Source: Pomphorhynchus laevis (taxonomy: Eukaryota > Acanthocephala > Palaeacanthocephala > Echinorhynchida > Pomphorhynchidae). Taken from it: a DNA stretch of 64,000 nucleotides. The stretch is taken from positions 433,501-497,500 of the forward strand of contig WNNJ02000901.1 in NCBI GenBank assembly GCA_012934845.2, given 5' to 3'. Position 1 is the first letter of the stretch; every line of letters begins with the position of its first letter. Positions 1 through 11,318 of the stretch are shown here, one piece after another. Under the pieces are notes generated by a model, which worked only from the letters and a program-made list of their open reading frames with translations, was not told the DNA's origin and ran no database searches. Position numbers and translations under genes: made by a program.

Positions 1-43
1 TGGGTAAAATTTTTATTTAAATATAAACCAAAGCAACCTGAAG

Positions 44-170
44 GAGGGGTCTATAATAATGCAACTAGGGGTCTATAATAATGCAAATAGGGGTCTATAA
101 TAATGCAAAAGGGGGTCTATAATAATACAAATAGGGGTCTATAATAATGCAAATAGGGGTCTATAATACG
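44..170. repeat. 21-bp minisatellite, 5' side of the CR1-like LINE
   Basis: About six tandem copies of a 21-bp unit (core GGGGTCTATAATAATGC followed by AAATA). The same unit returns at 4441-4582, directly after the LINE. Either the LINE targets this repeat or the repeat belongs to the element's ends. Confidence 0.9.
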
Positions 171-333
171 AAAAATCTGTATTAATTAGGAGTTTAAACT
201 ATCTTGTTATACATATTAACTACTTACAAAGAACCTAAATTGGAAGAACCTATACTAGAAGAACCTACACAATCTTTATTGAAATCTACACAAGAGACTT
301 TACTCTGATAAAGTCTGAATATACATACATATA

Positions 334-876
334 ATGGTCAAGCAGAGGAAGACTACAAAGCGAGGTGATGCTGCCAAGTTCGTGGATTATCAGGTTCGGT
401 GTTCAAGTGAAGATTGTCATGTGTGGACAAGTGTTTCAGTTCCCGGGGAAAAGAAAACAGCTCTGTCTAATGCATCTTTCTACTGCGGGTACTGCTGCGC
501 ATCTTAGATAAATGATTTGAAGACGGAATCTACCCCCTTGGTTGTCGGTCAGTCGAGTTGTAATTCTCTTGGACCCATATCAGCTCCACCAATTCCAAAA
601 AGCATAAGTGCCGGTCAAAGTAAGGAAGTTCTTATTTCCAAATCTACTAAGAATGTTGAAAATTCAAGTCATAGTGATGGAAGCTATTCTAACTCTATAT
701 ATCCCTCCTCAAGTCTTAACTCTATATATCCCTCCTCAAGTCTTGCAAATAATCCAATGAATATAGATTTAACTGTAGAGGGTGAGACTGTAGCCATGGA
801 TGTTCCAGTGCATTTACCTGATGTTACTAATGATGAAAATACATATTGTCAGGTTTTGAATCATGGTCATGTCTGA
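334..876 (+). pseudogene. LINE ORF1, N-terminal part with PHD-like zinc finger
   Basis: From the ATG at 334 the frame encodes a basic start (MVKQRKTTKRG) and then a Cys/His cluster: C-x4-C-H-x-W, and about 20 residues later C-x2-C-C. This resembles the PHD-like fingers in ORF1 of some CR1-group elements. A TAG at 505-507 interrupts the frame. The same frame then stays open to 876 with a Ser/Pro-rich linker that contains a short internal duplication (SIYPSSSLN twice). The frame ends inside the next ORF, which starts at 863, so the two overlap by 14 bases. The zinc finger is inferred from residue spacing only. Confidence 0.55.
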
Positions 877-1492
877 TAATGGGACCGTCAAAAAGAAGGA
901 ACAAGCGTCAACGATAAGTCAACATACACTATCCGCAGTGTCACGTGACAGTCTCGAATTGCAAATTGGTAATAATAGGAAACACACCGCTGATCGATGT
1001 AGATCTATTATTCTGGCCAATGTAAGAGAATCTTTATTTGAGAACGCACAAGTACGTCTTAACGAGGACGTCCAGAGTGTGAGATTTATATTGACGCAGG
1101 TACTTGGTTCTTGCAATGTGGATATTGTCAAACGTGTTAAACTCGTTGCATTATTTCGACTGGGTAAGCGTGATACACTTAGTAATAGGCCGCGTTTACT
1201 CAAGGCCGTATTTAGAGAGCAGTCACATGCTGAGTTAATTCTTCGGAATTCATATCGTTTAAAAGGATCCCATGTTAGTCTCTTAAAAGATCTTGACGCT
1301 CTTCAAAGGGAGAAATTGTCTCAAGCTAAGAAAGAACTTGCATCTCGTGTTGCACTTGGTGAGAGCAATCTATGTGTGCAAAATTTTCAAGTAGTGAGGC
1401 GACGCATTCGAATCAGTTGGTCCCCATTAGATGTATCGCCTCTCATGAATGTGGATAGTTTTGGCAAGGTCTTACAGCATATAAGTGCCTAG
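863..1492 (+). CDS. LINE ORF1, C-terminal RNA-binding-like part
   Basis: 209 codons. The middle (from about residue 45) reads RCRSIILANVRES, then VKLVALFRLGKRD, RPRLLKAVF and KDLDALQREKLSQAKKEL. This matches the ORF1 nucleic-acid-binding region seen in CR1-like LINEs of flatworms and other invertebrates, where an RRM-like fold is followed by a basic helical stretch. It lies one frame away from the 334-876 segment and overlaps it by 14 bases. That could be a true two-ORF arrangement with coupled translation, or a frameshift in an originally single ORF1. It ends 5 bases before the ORF2 frame opens. Expected role: binding LINE RNA in the ribonucleoprotein. Function is inferred from the family. 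Confidence 0.65.
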   Translation: MVMSDNGTVKKKEQASTISQHTLSAVSRDSLELQIGNNRKHTADRCRSIILANVRESLFENAQVRLNEDVQSVRFILTQVLGSCNVDIVKRVKLVALFRLGKRDTLSNRPRLLKAVFREQSHAELILRNSYRLKGSHVSLLKDLDALQREKLSQAKKELASRVALGESNLCVQNFQVVRRRIRISWSPLDVSPLMNVDSFGKVLQHISA

Positions 1493-1497
1493 CTGAT

Positions 1498-4362
1498 TTG
1501 GAATCTGAAGTGTGTCAGATTGCTAGAGATGATATTATTACTCACACTGGTGTGAATAAAAGTCATAGTATATTTTATTGTAATGTTCGGAGCTTGTTAC
1601 AGAAAGTCGATGAGCTAAAGTTTAGGATCGAGTCTGTTAATCCAATTATAGTTGGTATTACAGAATCTTGGCTTAATTGTGATTTATCCGATGCTGAGGT
1701 ATCCATCACAGGCTATTCTTTGTTCCGTAGTGATCGGATAGGGGGTAGGGGTGGTGGCGTAGCTCTCTTTATGAGAGACGAAGTTAATGTGCGCGTTTTG
1801 AGTAAGTCGTCTATTGATAGAGTTGAGAGTTTGTGGTGTCAGGTGAAGTTTGATAATAGCTCACCCATCATACTGGGTCTTGTGTATCGTGCTCCTAAGG
1901 CAATATCTAAGAAACTCATTGAAGAGATAGAGTTGTATACGCGAGGAGATTGTGATACTGTGATAATTGGGGATCTGAATATGCCAGATGTTGAATGGAC
2001 TTCGAATACGGTTCTTCCTACTTGTGATAGTGAATCTTGTGACCTTATGGAGTGTTTTGCTTATTGTGGTCTTGCTCAATTTGTTGATGTACATACTCGC
2101 TTTTCAAGTTGTAGTTCTTCCCTTCTTGATCTTTGCCTATCGACAAACAGTCAATTAATCAGTAGTATCCAATATGATTCTCCTGTTGGTTTGTCTGATC
2201 ACTGTGTAGTTAAAGTTTTGCTAAATATACAAATGAGGGTGTTTCATCATGCTCGGTACAAACGTCAGATTAATGTTTTTCGGGCGAACTATGATGTTAT
2301 TACATCAAAGCTGCATAGAGTAAGTTGGCCTGATCCGGCTGTTGTCGGAGTTGACGAGGCCTGGGATCATTTTCGCGTGACGCTTTATTCTCTAATGGTA
2401 AAATTCTCACCTTTGAAGTCTAAGACTAGTCGGAAAAGCGCTCGTTGGTTTGATACTGAGCTGGCTACTGCGATGAAGGCTCGTGACTTCAGTTTCAAAT
2501 GCTTTAAGGGTGGGTTTTGTGAATATGGTGTTTATAAGCAGGCGAGAAATTTCTTCAATTCTTTAAAGCGACATAAGCGCTATTTATTTGAAAATGGTCT
2601 AGCTCATAGTTGTAGTCATGATCCCAAAGCTCTCTTTCTATATGTGAATAGTAGTAGGAACGCTAATAAAACAATTGGCCAATATTTTGATAGCGTTATT
2701 GAAGACGACCTTGCTGAGATGTTCTCAAGGCATTTTTACTTGTACAAAGAGACTACAAACGAGTATTCTGAACCTATCCAGAACAGTGGGACGATAAGAG
2801 GTGCTAGTGTTTCATATCCTAATTTAGACATAGCTAATTTGATAACTCCTGAGAAAGTTTTAGCTGAACTGCATAGTCTTAAAGAGACAAACTCCAAAGG
2901 TGCTGATTTGTTACCTTCGATATATCTTCGTCGAATAGCAGACTCAATATATACACCACTTTGTAACATATTTCGACAATCTATTATTGATACGAATCTT
3001 CCAAAAGAGTGGAAGCAATCGATCATTCACCCCATCTTCAAAAAGGGTGATAGATCTTCAGTAGACAATTATAGACCAGTAAGTATTACTTGCTTATGTT
3101 GTAGAATGTTAGAGCGAATTATACATGGTTATATGGTCAAGTTTTATAGTGAGAATAATGTAATAGCTTCTGAGCAACATGGTTTCCGTAAGGGTTATTC
3201 GACAGTTACTAATCTACTCGCTGCCCATCTTGATTGGTCAGCTAATAAAGCCGTATCAATTGCTACTGACATCATATTCTTCGATTTCTCTAAGGCATTT
3301 GACAGAGTAGACCATAGACTCCTCCTAAATAAACTAGAGAAAAGTGGCATTCCATTTTTGCTTGTTAGATGGATTGAATCGTTTTTAAGCAATCGTAGTT
3401 ATTGTGTGCATGTAGATAATTTTTACTCTTCTTCGCGGCCATGTAATATAGGGGTGCCTCAAGGTTCAGTATTGGGTCCATTGTTATTTAGTGTCTACAT
3501 CAACGATATCCCGGAATTTATTGATTCTCGGATGCTTTTATATGCAGACGATTTGAAAATCTGGCGGGCAATTCGTTCACCCAATGATATAGTCAAACTG
3601 CAACGGGATATCGATGAAGTCGAAAATTGGGCTCTGCTCAATAGGTTGATTGTAAATATATCAAAATGCAAACATTTACGTGTTCGTGGCGGAAATGCTC
3701 AATCTTTAGTTAATTATAGCTTTCAAAGCAGTGATATAGAACGAGTGAACAAATATAAGGACTTGGGAGTGTGGATAAACAGTGATTTGAGTACCGTCAC
3801 ACATACTGAACATGCTTGTTCAAATGCGTTGGGGATAATCGGTCAACTTCGACGCACTTTCATTGCACTCAATCAATTTGCCCTACGTCCGCTAATCTTT
3901 GCTCATGTGTTGAGCCGTCTTCTATATGCTGCGCCGTGTGTGTATCCCCAAAATTCAAAAGAACATATTAGTTCAGAGAGGGTAGTTCATAGAGCTACCA
4001 AGCTAGCACCGCAACTGAAATTTTTGTCGTACCCTGATCGATTAAAAGCACTTAGACTTGAGACTGTCACGTGGACCCGCCGGTACATCGATATGAGTAT
4101 GGTCTGGCAAATTCTTAATGATTTGGATCATCCACTTCGAGATTGTCTTCATTTGCGCTCATCCAATATCCTCCGAGGCCATGGTTTAACCCTGCGACGT
4201 GAAAGGATAAGAAAATCACGAGCTGTCCAATTTGATCGGCGAGTTGTATCTCTGTGGAATAGGTTTGGAGAGTCAACAGTGTGCAGTAGCAATATCAACG
4301 AATTTAAAAAGAAATTACGGATGGAGGATGCCATGGAGAAAGCTGCTTTTCCGTATTTGTGA
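1498..4362 (+). CDS. LINE ORF2: AP endonuclease and reverse transcriptase (CR1 group)
   Basis: 954 codons, uninterrupted. AP-endonuclease motifs, in order: YCNVRS (about residue 28), ITESW (about 55), the GDLN motif followed by MPDVEW (about 160) and LSDHCVV (about 235). RT motifs: NYRPVSI, QHGFRKG, FFDFSKAFDRVDH (motif A Asp present), GVPQGSVLGPLLF and YADD (catalytic pair intact). The C-terminus is the usual CR1 tail. The protein nicks target DNA and copies LINE RNA from the 3' end by target-primed reverse transcription. The frame opens with TTG at 1498 and has no ATG for about 90 codons, by which point the endonuclease domain is well under way. Initiation must therefore be non-AUG, by reinitiation after ORF1, or by frameshift. 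All catalytic residues I can check are present. Confidence 0.9.
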   Translation: MESEVCQIARDDIITHTGVNKSHSIFYCNVRSLLQKVDELKFRIESVNPIIVGITESWLNCDLSDAEVSITGYSLFRSDRIGGRGGGVALFMRDEVNVRVLSKSSIDRVESLWCQVKFDNSSPIILGLVYRAPKAISKKLIEEIELYTRGDCDTVIIGDLNMPDVEWTSNTVLPTCDSESCDLMECFAYCGLAQFVDVHTRFSSCSSSLLDLCLSTNSQLISSIQYDSPVGLSDHCVVKVLLNIQMRVFHHARYKRQINVFRANYDVITSKLHRVSWPDPAVVGVDEAWDHFRVTLYSLMVKFSPLKSKTSRKSARWFDTELATAMKARDFSFKCFKGGFCEYGVYKQARNFFNSLKRHKRYLFENGLAHSCSHDPKALFLYVNSSRNANKTIGQYFDSVIEDDLAEMFSRHFYLYKETTNEYSEPIQNSGTIRGASVSYPNLDIANLITPEKVLAELHSLKETNSKGADLLPSIYLRRIADSIYTPLCNIFRQSIIDTNLPKEWKQSIIHPIFKKGDRSSVDNYRPVSITCLCCRMLERIIHGYMVKFYSENNVIASEQHGFRKGYSTVTNLLAAHLDWSANKAVSIATDIIFFDFSKAFDRVDHRLLLNKLEKSGIPFLLVRWIESFLSNRSYCVHVDNFYSSSRPCNIGVPQGSVLGPLLFSVYINDIPEFIDSRMLLYADDLKIWRAIRSPNDIVKLQRDIDEVENWALLNRLIVNISKCKHLRVRGGNAQSLVNYSFQSSDIERVNKYKDLGVWINSDLSTVTHTEHACSNALGIIGQLRRTFIALNQFALRPLIFAHVLSRLLYAAPCVYPQNSKEHISSERVVHRATKLAPQLKFLSYPDRLKALRLETVTWTRRYIDMSMVWQILNDLDHPLRDCLHLRSSNILRGHGLTLRRERIRKSRAVQFDRRVVSLWNRFGESTVCSSNINEFKKKLRMEDAMEKAAFPYL

Positions 4363-4440
4363 TACTTTTATTATATTTGCTTTTTTTTCTGCAGTGAACC
4401 AGCCAATTAAGCCATGCTTTTATGTGCTGTTTTAACATTA

Positions 4441-4582
4441 ATAATAATGCAAAAAGGGGTCTATAATAATGCAAATAGGGGTCTATAATAATGCAAATAG
4501 GGGTCTATAATAATGCAAATAGGGGTCTATAATAATGCAAATAGGGGTCTATAATAATGCAAATAGGGGTCTATAATAATGA
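4441..4582. repeat. 21-bp minisatellite, 3' side of the CR1-like LINE
   Basis: About seven copies of the unit found at 44-170. The sequence just after this array (CTGTATT, then TTTAAACTA) resembles the sequence just after the 5' array. The bases following the 3' array could therefore be the start of a second, truncated LINE copy in tandem. Confidence 0.9.
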
Positions 4583-4689
4583 AATACTCTGTATTTTTAA
4601 ACTAACGAAGTAATGTAATTTATATATTATATTTCTTAAATTATTTATAATCTGAGAAATTATTAATAATTATAAATTATGAATATAAT

Positions 4690-5700
4690 TTATTATATTC
4701 TACAGAGTTAGAGTAATGTTGGAGTCCCTCAGTGTACTGTATTGGTCCTCTTCTTGTTATCACATTTCTAAATGATTTATTATTACGTATCCAAAACCCA
4801 TGCTTAGCATTTGCCAATGATGTAAAACTATATTGCACTAGAGATAGTAAACTCTGGGTGCTAAGCTGTTTCAGAACGACCATGACCGCATTTATGAATG
4901 ATGTGAAACAACGCAGATGAAGTTAAATATAAGTAAATGTGTATGAGATTAGGTAGCGTTGAGATCGATCATAATTACTACATTGGAGGACAGATACTTA
5001 CTATTTGGGGTTTAATAATACACAAGACACTAACAACACGGTTGAATACTGACTTTGCTCGTGGTAAAGCAGTTCGAGCCTTGTATTGTGTCAAAACTTG
5101 CTTCTCGAGAATGAATCCTTCTGTCTTTAAACTCATTTATTGTTCTTTGGTTCGTCCACATCTTGAGTATTGCATTCAAGCTGTACTTCCATGCACTAAA
5201 AAAGAAATTACCGATCATTAATCAGTGCTTCGTCGCGGGTCTCAAATTTGTTTTCATAATTCGTATTCGTATGAGAACAGTTTAGGTTTATGTTTAATGA
5301 GACAAAGACTATTGTATCTCGATCTCTTGCCAATGTGGGCAGTTGTAAAATTCTTTGAAGTATATTCCACAAATGTTATAAAGTTTAGAACTACAAATTG
5401 TCGTGGACATCGTCTAACCCTCAATAAATTTCCCCCTGGTAAAAATCCTCGAATAATGAGACACTCCCATCGGGTAATCAGCATTTGGAATGCACCACTT
5501 GAGGAAATTGCGTGTGACTCCAGCTATTCAAATTTTGAATTTTAAATGAGGAAGTGGATTCATGACACCTCGAACCATCAATCAGTGTTGAATTATCCAT
5601 TCGGATGATTACATTCTACACTACATTTGTTTTTTTAATATCAACAGTGAACAGGCTGAACAGCCATTTGCGGCTTTGTCTTGTATTCAATAACGATAAC
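4690..5700 (+). pseudogene. Decayed CR1-like LINE, RT C-terminal half
   Basis: Three frames in series carry LINE RT remnants: a palm motif degraded to FAND (FADD expected) near 4810; then KAVRALYCVKTCFSRMNPSV and LVRPHLEYC near 5070-5180; then GHRLTL and VISIWN near 5400-5500. The order matches CR1-type ORF2. At least one stop (about 5219) and two frame changes break it. The 3' end has an AGTGAAC, AGCCA block like the 3' UTR of the neighbouring full element, then an ATAACGATAACAATAAC-type tail. It is an older, 5'-truncated relative. Confidence 0.75.
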
Positions 5701-6735
5701 AATAACAATTTTAATTTATAGTATAATTGTACTTTGAATATAGTTCGATTTTAACGATAGTTATATTTTAAATATTAAATATAGTAATTATATTATAGTA
5801 ATTATAATATTATAATATTATATAGTAATTATATATAGTAATATAGTAATTATAACTATATTTATATTAAAATATAGTTATATTTTACAAATTATATAAT
5901 CTATATTTGTAGAATATATATAGTTACATTGCAAATGTAGTTATAATTTTAGGTTTAGTATAATTACACGTAAAGATGAATGAACACTCACCCGGAATTA
6001 TTAACTAGCCTTTGAATTAATGTTTAATTGCTGAAATATCAATTTTTATTTTTTTGCAAAATACTTTGCCTTCGATTACGTATTGTTTGATTTCATTGGA
6101 TGAATAGGCGAACTTGCAAAGCAAGTAAATGTGGTTCGTTTACAGTTTTAAACTTAAAATTTTGAAATCTAAATGGAATCCATTGTGGATCCTGTAATTG
6201 CTTGCTCCACTAATACGTTTTACAAAATATAATATAATATATTTATAGATGAGCGGAGAACTACATCATTATACTTGTGGCAGTGCGTGCCAATTTGCCA
6301 ATGAATGGGATTCATATTCACTCTGCTGGTGATTCTTATTAGGACACTAAACGTATCTAGTTTTGGATTTGCGTTCGATTACTCATGGTGTGAGTTTATT
6401 TGATGTGCGGGCGTACATGTAAAGCAAATAGATGTAGTTCGTTCACATTTTTACCAGGATCTAAAATTGTCTGCGGTCAGTAAACCCAGATATTGTTTCG
6501 ATATCATTTGTCAAGAAAATTATTAGTCTTTTCATGTGAACGTTGAATGTCATTTTACTTTGCACGGGCATATGATTCACACGAGTGTTGACGTAATTAT
6601 TCCTTCATGTAGTTTTCTATGTCCCTTAAGAACGATAGTCAGCAACACTGAAACTCACAGGAAATCTTTTTAAATACATCGACATATAAGTCAAACATAT
6701 CTGATGCTAAAATTGAGAATTTTATTAAGAATTTA
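5700..6735. other. AT-rich gap with a diverged 303-bp duplication
   Basis: No gene seen. 5720-5940 is an ATAGTAATTATA-type simple region. Blocks beginning near 6071 and 6374 share TTCGATTAC and, further on, a GCAAAGCAAGTA/GCAAATAGATG stretch leading to GTTCGTTYACA, so they look like an old tandem duplication about 303 bp apart. Confidence 0.4.
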
Positions 6736-6739
6736 TATA

Positions 6740-7050
6740 ATTATATTGAAAAATTGATTAATTTTTTAAGATCTACAAGGACATGATATCGGCTGATCAT
6801 GAATGTAATCCTTGTAAATCATTTGATAGATGGACTAGTGCCTAGGGAGTTAGTAGATTTCCTTGGTGCCGATCTGACCGCACTAAACAAAAAATGTAGA
6901 GATATCCGAATGATTGCAGTAAGTGAAATCTCCGTCGACTTTATTCGAAATGTGTATGTCAGAAATTGCAAAGAGAGTTTACCATCACATTTAACCTCAG
7001 TCGAGTCAGTGTTCAACACTTTAAACGGAACTCAACATCCATTATATTAA
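6740..7050 (+). pseudogene. Reverse transcriptase fragment, same type as 37-39 kb
   Basis: The frame ending at 7050 reads LGADLTALNKK, then IRMIAVSEIS. This resembles the RT block that reads (LIALDKK)(GGIRPIGVGE) in a widespread metazoan RT family, of which a longer fossil lies at 37020-39312. Only this short block is recognisable and nothing upstream supports a host gene. Broken remnant. Confidence 0.4.
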
Positions 7051-10000
7051 TTTTAAAAATAACGAACAAATTTATAATTAAGATTGGGTATAGTTAAAGA
7101 TTGACGTGCGAAATATCTTTTATTCATTGAATCGTGATGTAATTATTGAAGCCGTCGATAGATAATTTTCAGCATGGGTACGTTGGTGATATGATCGACC
7201 TTTGCATTTAAGTATTGTGGGCCAGGAATCCTTAAGTTTAGCATGCAGAGTACATCATGGTTATCATAATGGGCATATGTTGTTATAGCTTTCAATTCAA
7301 CATAGGATAGAGAATATAAAATTTGATAGCTTACATTAAATTTAATAAATCATACTTGGAAGATAAAATAATCGGTAGCTTAACAAGGTCTATTATTGAA
7401 TTCTTGTCTCACTTATTTAATGCATTTTATAGTCTTAACCAGCAACTCAATTGGCGAACAATTGAGTTGAGAACAACTTGATACAGAACAACTTGATAAA
7501 CATAAGCATCCTTGGATAAATCACGACTGCTAGCTCCAACCCAAACTCGTTTTTGCAGGCTACCCTACAAAGAACAACTTGATAAACATGTCTTTTACGG
7601 AATTTCCGATTATGATAAAGATGTGGATGAGAATTCAAAATCAAAACAACTATACAAATGCTGACGATGTTGTAATAATATTGACGTTTTCGGATTTCAT
7701 GGCCTTGTCAGTTTGGAAGGTTCTCATGAATCCGCCATAAGTGAGTAAAATGCATTTTTTTATTCAGCCGAGTCAGCAGGATTGCATTCCGAGGGTGATG
7801 TCTTGAATCTTATCTGATATTTGATAGAGTGGCTAGTAAATATTCTTCTATAGGGCGATCCACCCAAGGCAGTTGATTTTGCAGTTATAAATCCCCAACA
7901 GTCATTATACATCAAAAATCAAGTATGGAGGATAGGCCATATATTGCATACTAATGAATGCAATTCGAGTTAAGAACGAAAATACCGACATACAATGGAG
8001 AAAATTGTTGAATTTTTACACTTGCAGTTGCGAAACCTACGAGGGATGGATATTTGAGGTATAATGTCATATTCACGGAATAGTGTCCTACCATGCAACT
8101 CATCGAAACGCTCCTAATTAAGAGTAGCTGAAAAATTATTTTATCGAATATCGGTTCACTAATGGACCGATAGCACTTCAGCTCTTTCCACTTACCGCCA
8201 TTTTTCTCATTAACCTCACTCTCACTTTTCCTCGTCCAATATTCTACCTTTCTCCCTTCTCCTTCACTCTTTCTCCCTTCCCCGACTTCCTCCTTTACCA
8301 TTCCCCTTTTCCATTCCCTTCCCGATTCCCCAAATCCCTCTTTAATTTTTTTAAAGGCGGAGTTAGGGAATATCTTATTAGTGGATCGAATATCAATCCA
8401 CTAATGAGAGTTAAAACAAAGGAACTTCTTAAGTGAGTCCCCGATGACGACGTGTACTAGAATAGTTTCTATTGAATGCAGCCTGGATCCCAAATACCGA
8501 CATGTCTCGTTGAATCTTTCAACGTTCATAATGAGCTCATCTGACATGAAATATACCAAAACGTACAATTTTAGAGCTATACAAATTATCTACGTCATTG
8601 GGGTAATATCAACGTTAACATAAGTTTTGCGTACAACTAGGGTTCTGTTAAATGTAATAATTTTGCTTCGAATAATATCGGTAGTGAGCAAAAGAATCAC
8701 CAATCGCTAATAACAGAACTGACCACAAAAAATATAACAAAAGGTACGAACATCCAAATAAAATAACGGTTATGCACCCGCAAATTACGATAATCTAATC
8801 AGCAGTCTATGTATGCTTTGTGATTTCAGATGGAGAGAGATCAGTAAACATTCGAAATATTGAAATGAATAAGTTCAAAGTTATGTGGGACAAAAGAAAA
8901 CAGTTAAGCTATGAAGATGCGAAGAAAGTCAAGAGAGCGATGAGACCACCATTAATTACTGCATGATAAACTATTAGATGATTGAGAACGGGACTTATCA
9001 ATGATCATAATCAAAAACAAAGGTGTAGGACCGATATGTCATTGTTATCAAGAGGCCAAAATTCAGTGAGACAAAGCAGATCCAGACTGTTAGGAGAAGA
9101 TGTCAAGTACTGAGTCGACTTTTTCGCGATGAAGCAGATGTTTAGAAGTCCGAGATGGAATGAAAAGATAATCAGAGAATTCGAAAAGAGGGATGTTGTC
9201 TTTATAGAATTTTGGATAGAAGTCGGACCACATTAAAATTTCAATCGATTTGTTTGGTTGCTATTGAAGATTTACAGTTACGTTCAGAGTAAGTTTTTCA
9301 TCACGAGCAGATACAAGGTTGGCAAGTTAGATGGAGAAAGATCAGGAAACATTCTATAGTTAGATGCATACGATAATAGTACAAAGCGTTTGAACAGAAT
9401 TGAAAAAGATTGGAAGCGATCGGTTAGGACAACCTTAAGTAAAAAATGTAGGTGGTATCAATGAAGAGATATTAAACGAAATAGAGATAAGGTTTTGATT
9501 TCATTAAAAAGTAAGCCATTGTTTGCAGAAGATAGAAGTTTAGGAATGGAATGAAATGCGTTAATATCGTGATCAAGGCGAGATTGTACTTGATCAGAAT
9601 CAGAAAAAGGTATAGTTTTCAAAATGATGGAACAAGCATGACGTTTATGAGCAGCAGAAAAGTACGAAGTACATGGTAGAGTAAACGTGATGTAGTAGAT
9701 GAGGGTGATGATATGAAAAAGATAGTATATGGCGTAACTCAAAAGCTGGAATGTGCCGATTTGACAGGTGCATAAAGAGCATAATGTGAATGCTGTACTT
9801 ATGTAAATTTATTCGTTTAAAGAGTTGGCTGGCAAAGAGAGAATTTGCATATGATGTGATGTAGTTAGAATAGTAGAGGTGAATTGTTGAGATACAAGTC
9901 TAATTGATGGATATTATCTACGGATAATTGAATCATAGTTTGAGAAGTGGTGAGAGAAAATAGGACAGGAGAGGTTATTTAATTCATTTTTTGGAAGTTA

Positions 10001-10495
10001 ATTTAAATAACTTGATGGTAACAGAACAACGGAATTTGCCGAATTATGGATCAAAGAATTACGAAAAGGTCTCAATGATGTTATTCTAGAATCGATACAA
10101 TTGATACGTATCTCATGAATGCCGCTCGTCACATTGTTGAGTGGATTTACTCTTAGTCGATTATCTGTACTAACCACCGTTTTATTTAAAGAAAACTCGA
10201 TTCTAGAGAAAGTTTATGCGCATCGAGAGATATCACTGATATCTCTCGGAAATATCTCTCATAGATACACTATATGAGAGTATTAGTATACACTAATACT
10301 CTCATATATACACTATATAAAAAGTATACGTATTTTATATTAAATATAAATTGAAAATATTGATAAATAATAAATAATTATATAAAATTTTGCTAAAGCT
10401 AAAATTTAAAATTAAATTTGAAATATAGATCAATTGTAATGAATTGATTAATAAATATTATGATATAATATAATAATATATTTTTATCCAAATAT
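7051..10495. other. Unassigned region
   Basis: No gene recognised. 8800-9780 is purine-rich with faint coding character. It contains a repeated GATGGAGARAGATCAGKAAACATTC block (near 8830 and 9330), but many stops and no motif I can name. Short palindromes occur at 10224-10248 and 10271-10308. Confidence 0.3.
8215..8345 (+). repeat. Pyrimidine-rich tract
   Basis: About 130 bases almost free of purines on the plus strand (CTTTCTCCCTTC-like runs). The strand asymmetry stands out in this AT-rich setting. It may be a low-complexity tract able to form a triplex. No coding meaning is claimed. Confidence 0.7.
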
Positions 10496-10499
10496 CAGT

Positions 10500-10580
10500 T
10501 ATCTAGATGAACTGCTAAGTTATCATGTTTCCGTCCATTTTACTCTTACCCAACATAGCAGCGAGGCGGCCAAATGCATG
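10500..10580 (-). repeat. Naiad-like PLE 3' stem-loop block
   Basis: Reverse-strand copy of the conserved PLE 3' block. CTGCTATG (minus sense, 10554-10561) can pair with CTTAGCAG (10512-10519) across a 34-base loop that contains GAAAC. The same arrangement is seen at 10981-11029, 25078-25127 and 50292-50339. Confidence 0.6.
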
Positions 10581-10959
10581 CTAATGACTTATTTCGTCTG
10601 ATGAAATTTGATTATATAGTGTATTTTATTATCAAAAAAGTATATTATTTACAATCCATAAAGCTTAAACGCTTACTTAGTTTAAATTTATTTTTAATAA
10701 TATTTTTAAGATTTATATTTTACAATTTTCTGTTTGATTTTATTTTTATAGTAATCTAGTTTAAAATATGTGTTTATTAAATTATTTTACTGATTTTGAA
10801 GCAAACCAATATCATTACATATCATTGAAAATTCTTAAAATATGCATTATAATTAAGATTATAAGTCATTAGAAGGCATTTCTATATACCCTAGTTTAAA
10901 ATAAAAATTTTAATTTTATGAATTGACTAATAAATAACATACGTAGGATCAGAATAAAG

Positions 10960-11070
10960 ATTAGAGGCCATCAGGAGGAAGTGCTATGTCATCATGTTTC
11001 AGTCCCTATTTCTGGACCTAACATAGCAGCGAGGCCAAATACATGCCAATGACATATTTTCTCTGGTGGA
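10960..11070 (-). repeat. Naiad-like PLE 3' stem-loop block, second copy
   Basis: Pairing arms at 11022-11029 and 10981-10988 on the minus strand, 33-base loop with GAAAC. It lies downstream of the minus-strand RT fragment 11319-12060 and is probably that element's 3' end. Confidence 0.6.
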
Positions 11071-11318
11071 ATTTGATTATTTAGTATTGTATTCTAATAC
11101 AAAGTATATTATTTATTATCCATCCATAAAAATTTGACACTTTAGAGTTTAAATTTATTCTTTATATTATTGTGTTGATTTATATATTTTACTATTTTCT
11201 GCTTGATGTTATTTTTATAGTAACCTAGTTTAAAATATGTATCTATTAAATTATTAAAATGATTTTGAAGAAAGATAATATCGTTACAAATTGTTGAAAT
11301 TCTTAAAATTTCATTATT

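Larger units (their letters stand above)
171..4440 (+). mobile_element. CR1-like LINE, nearly complete, ORF2 intact
   Basis: A non-LTR retrotransposon with an ORF1 region (334-1492), an uninterrupted ORF2 (1498-4362) holding AP endonuclease and reverse transcriptase, and a short 3' UTR of about 80 bases. The C-terminal part of ORF2 (RGHGLTL, then RVVSLWN, then FKKKLR) is the tail typical of the CR1/L2 group. No poly(A) is seen. The element runs straight into 21-bp minisatellite repeats, and CR1-type LINEs are known to end in short tandem repeats. A full-length ORF2 suggests a recent insertion. The ORF1 side has one in-frame stop and a frame change. Confidence 0.85.

Noticed and set aside
7951-8301. 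Minus-strand ORF rich in Glu, Lys and Gly
   Set aside because: Its composition simply reflects the pyrimidine-rich tract on the other strand; the rest has no motif.
9458-9742. Minus-strand ORF near 9.5 kb
   Set aside because: No recognisable domain and no splice or promoter support. The surrounding plus strand looks like decayed sequence of unknown origin.
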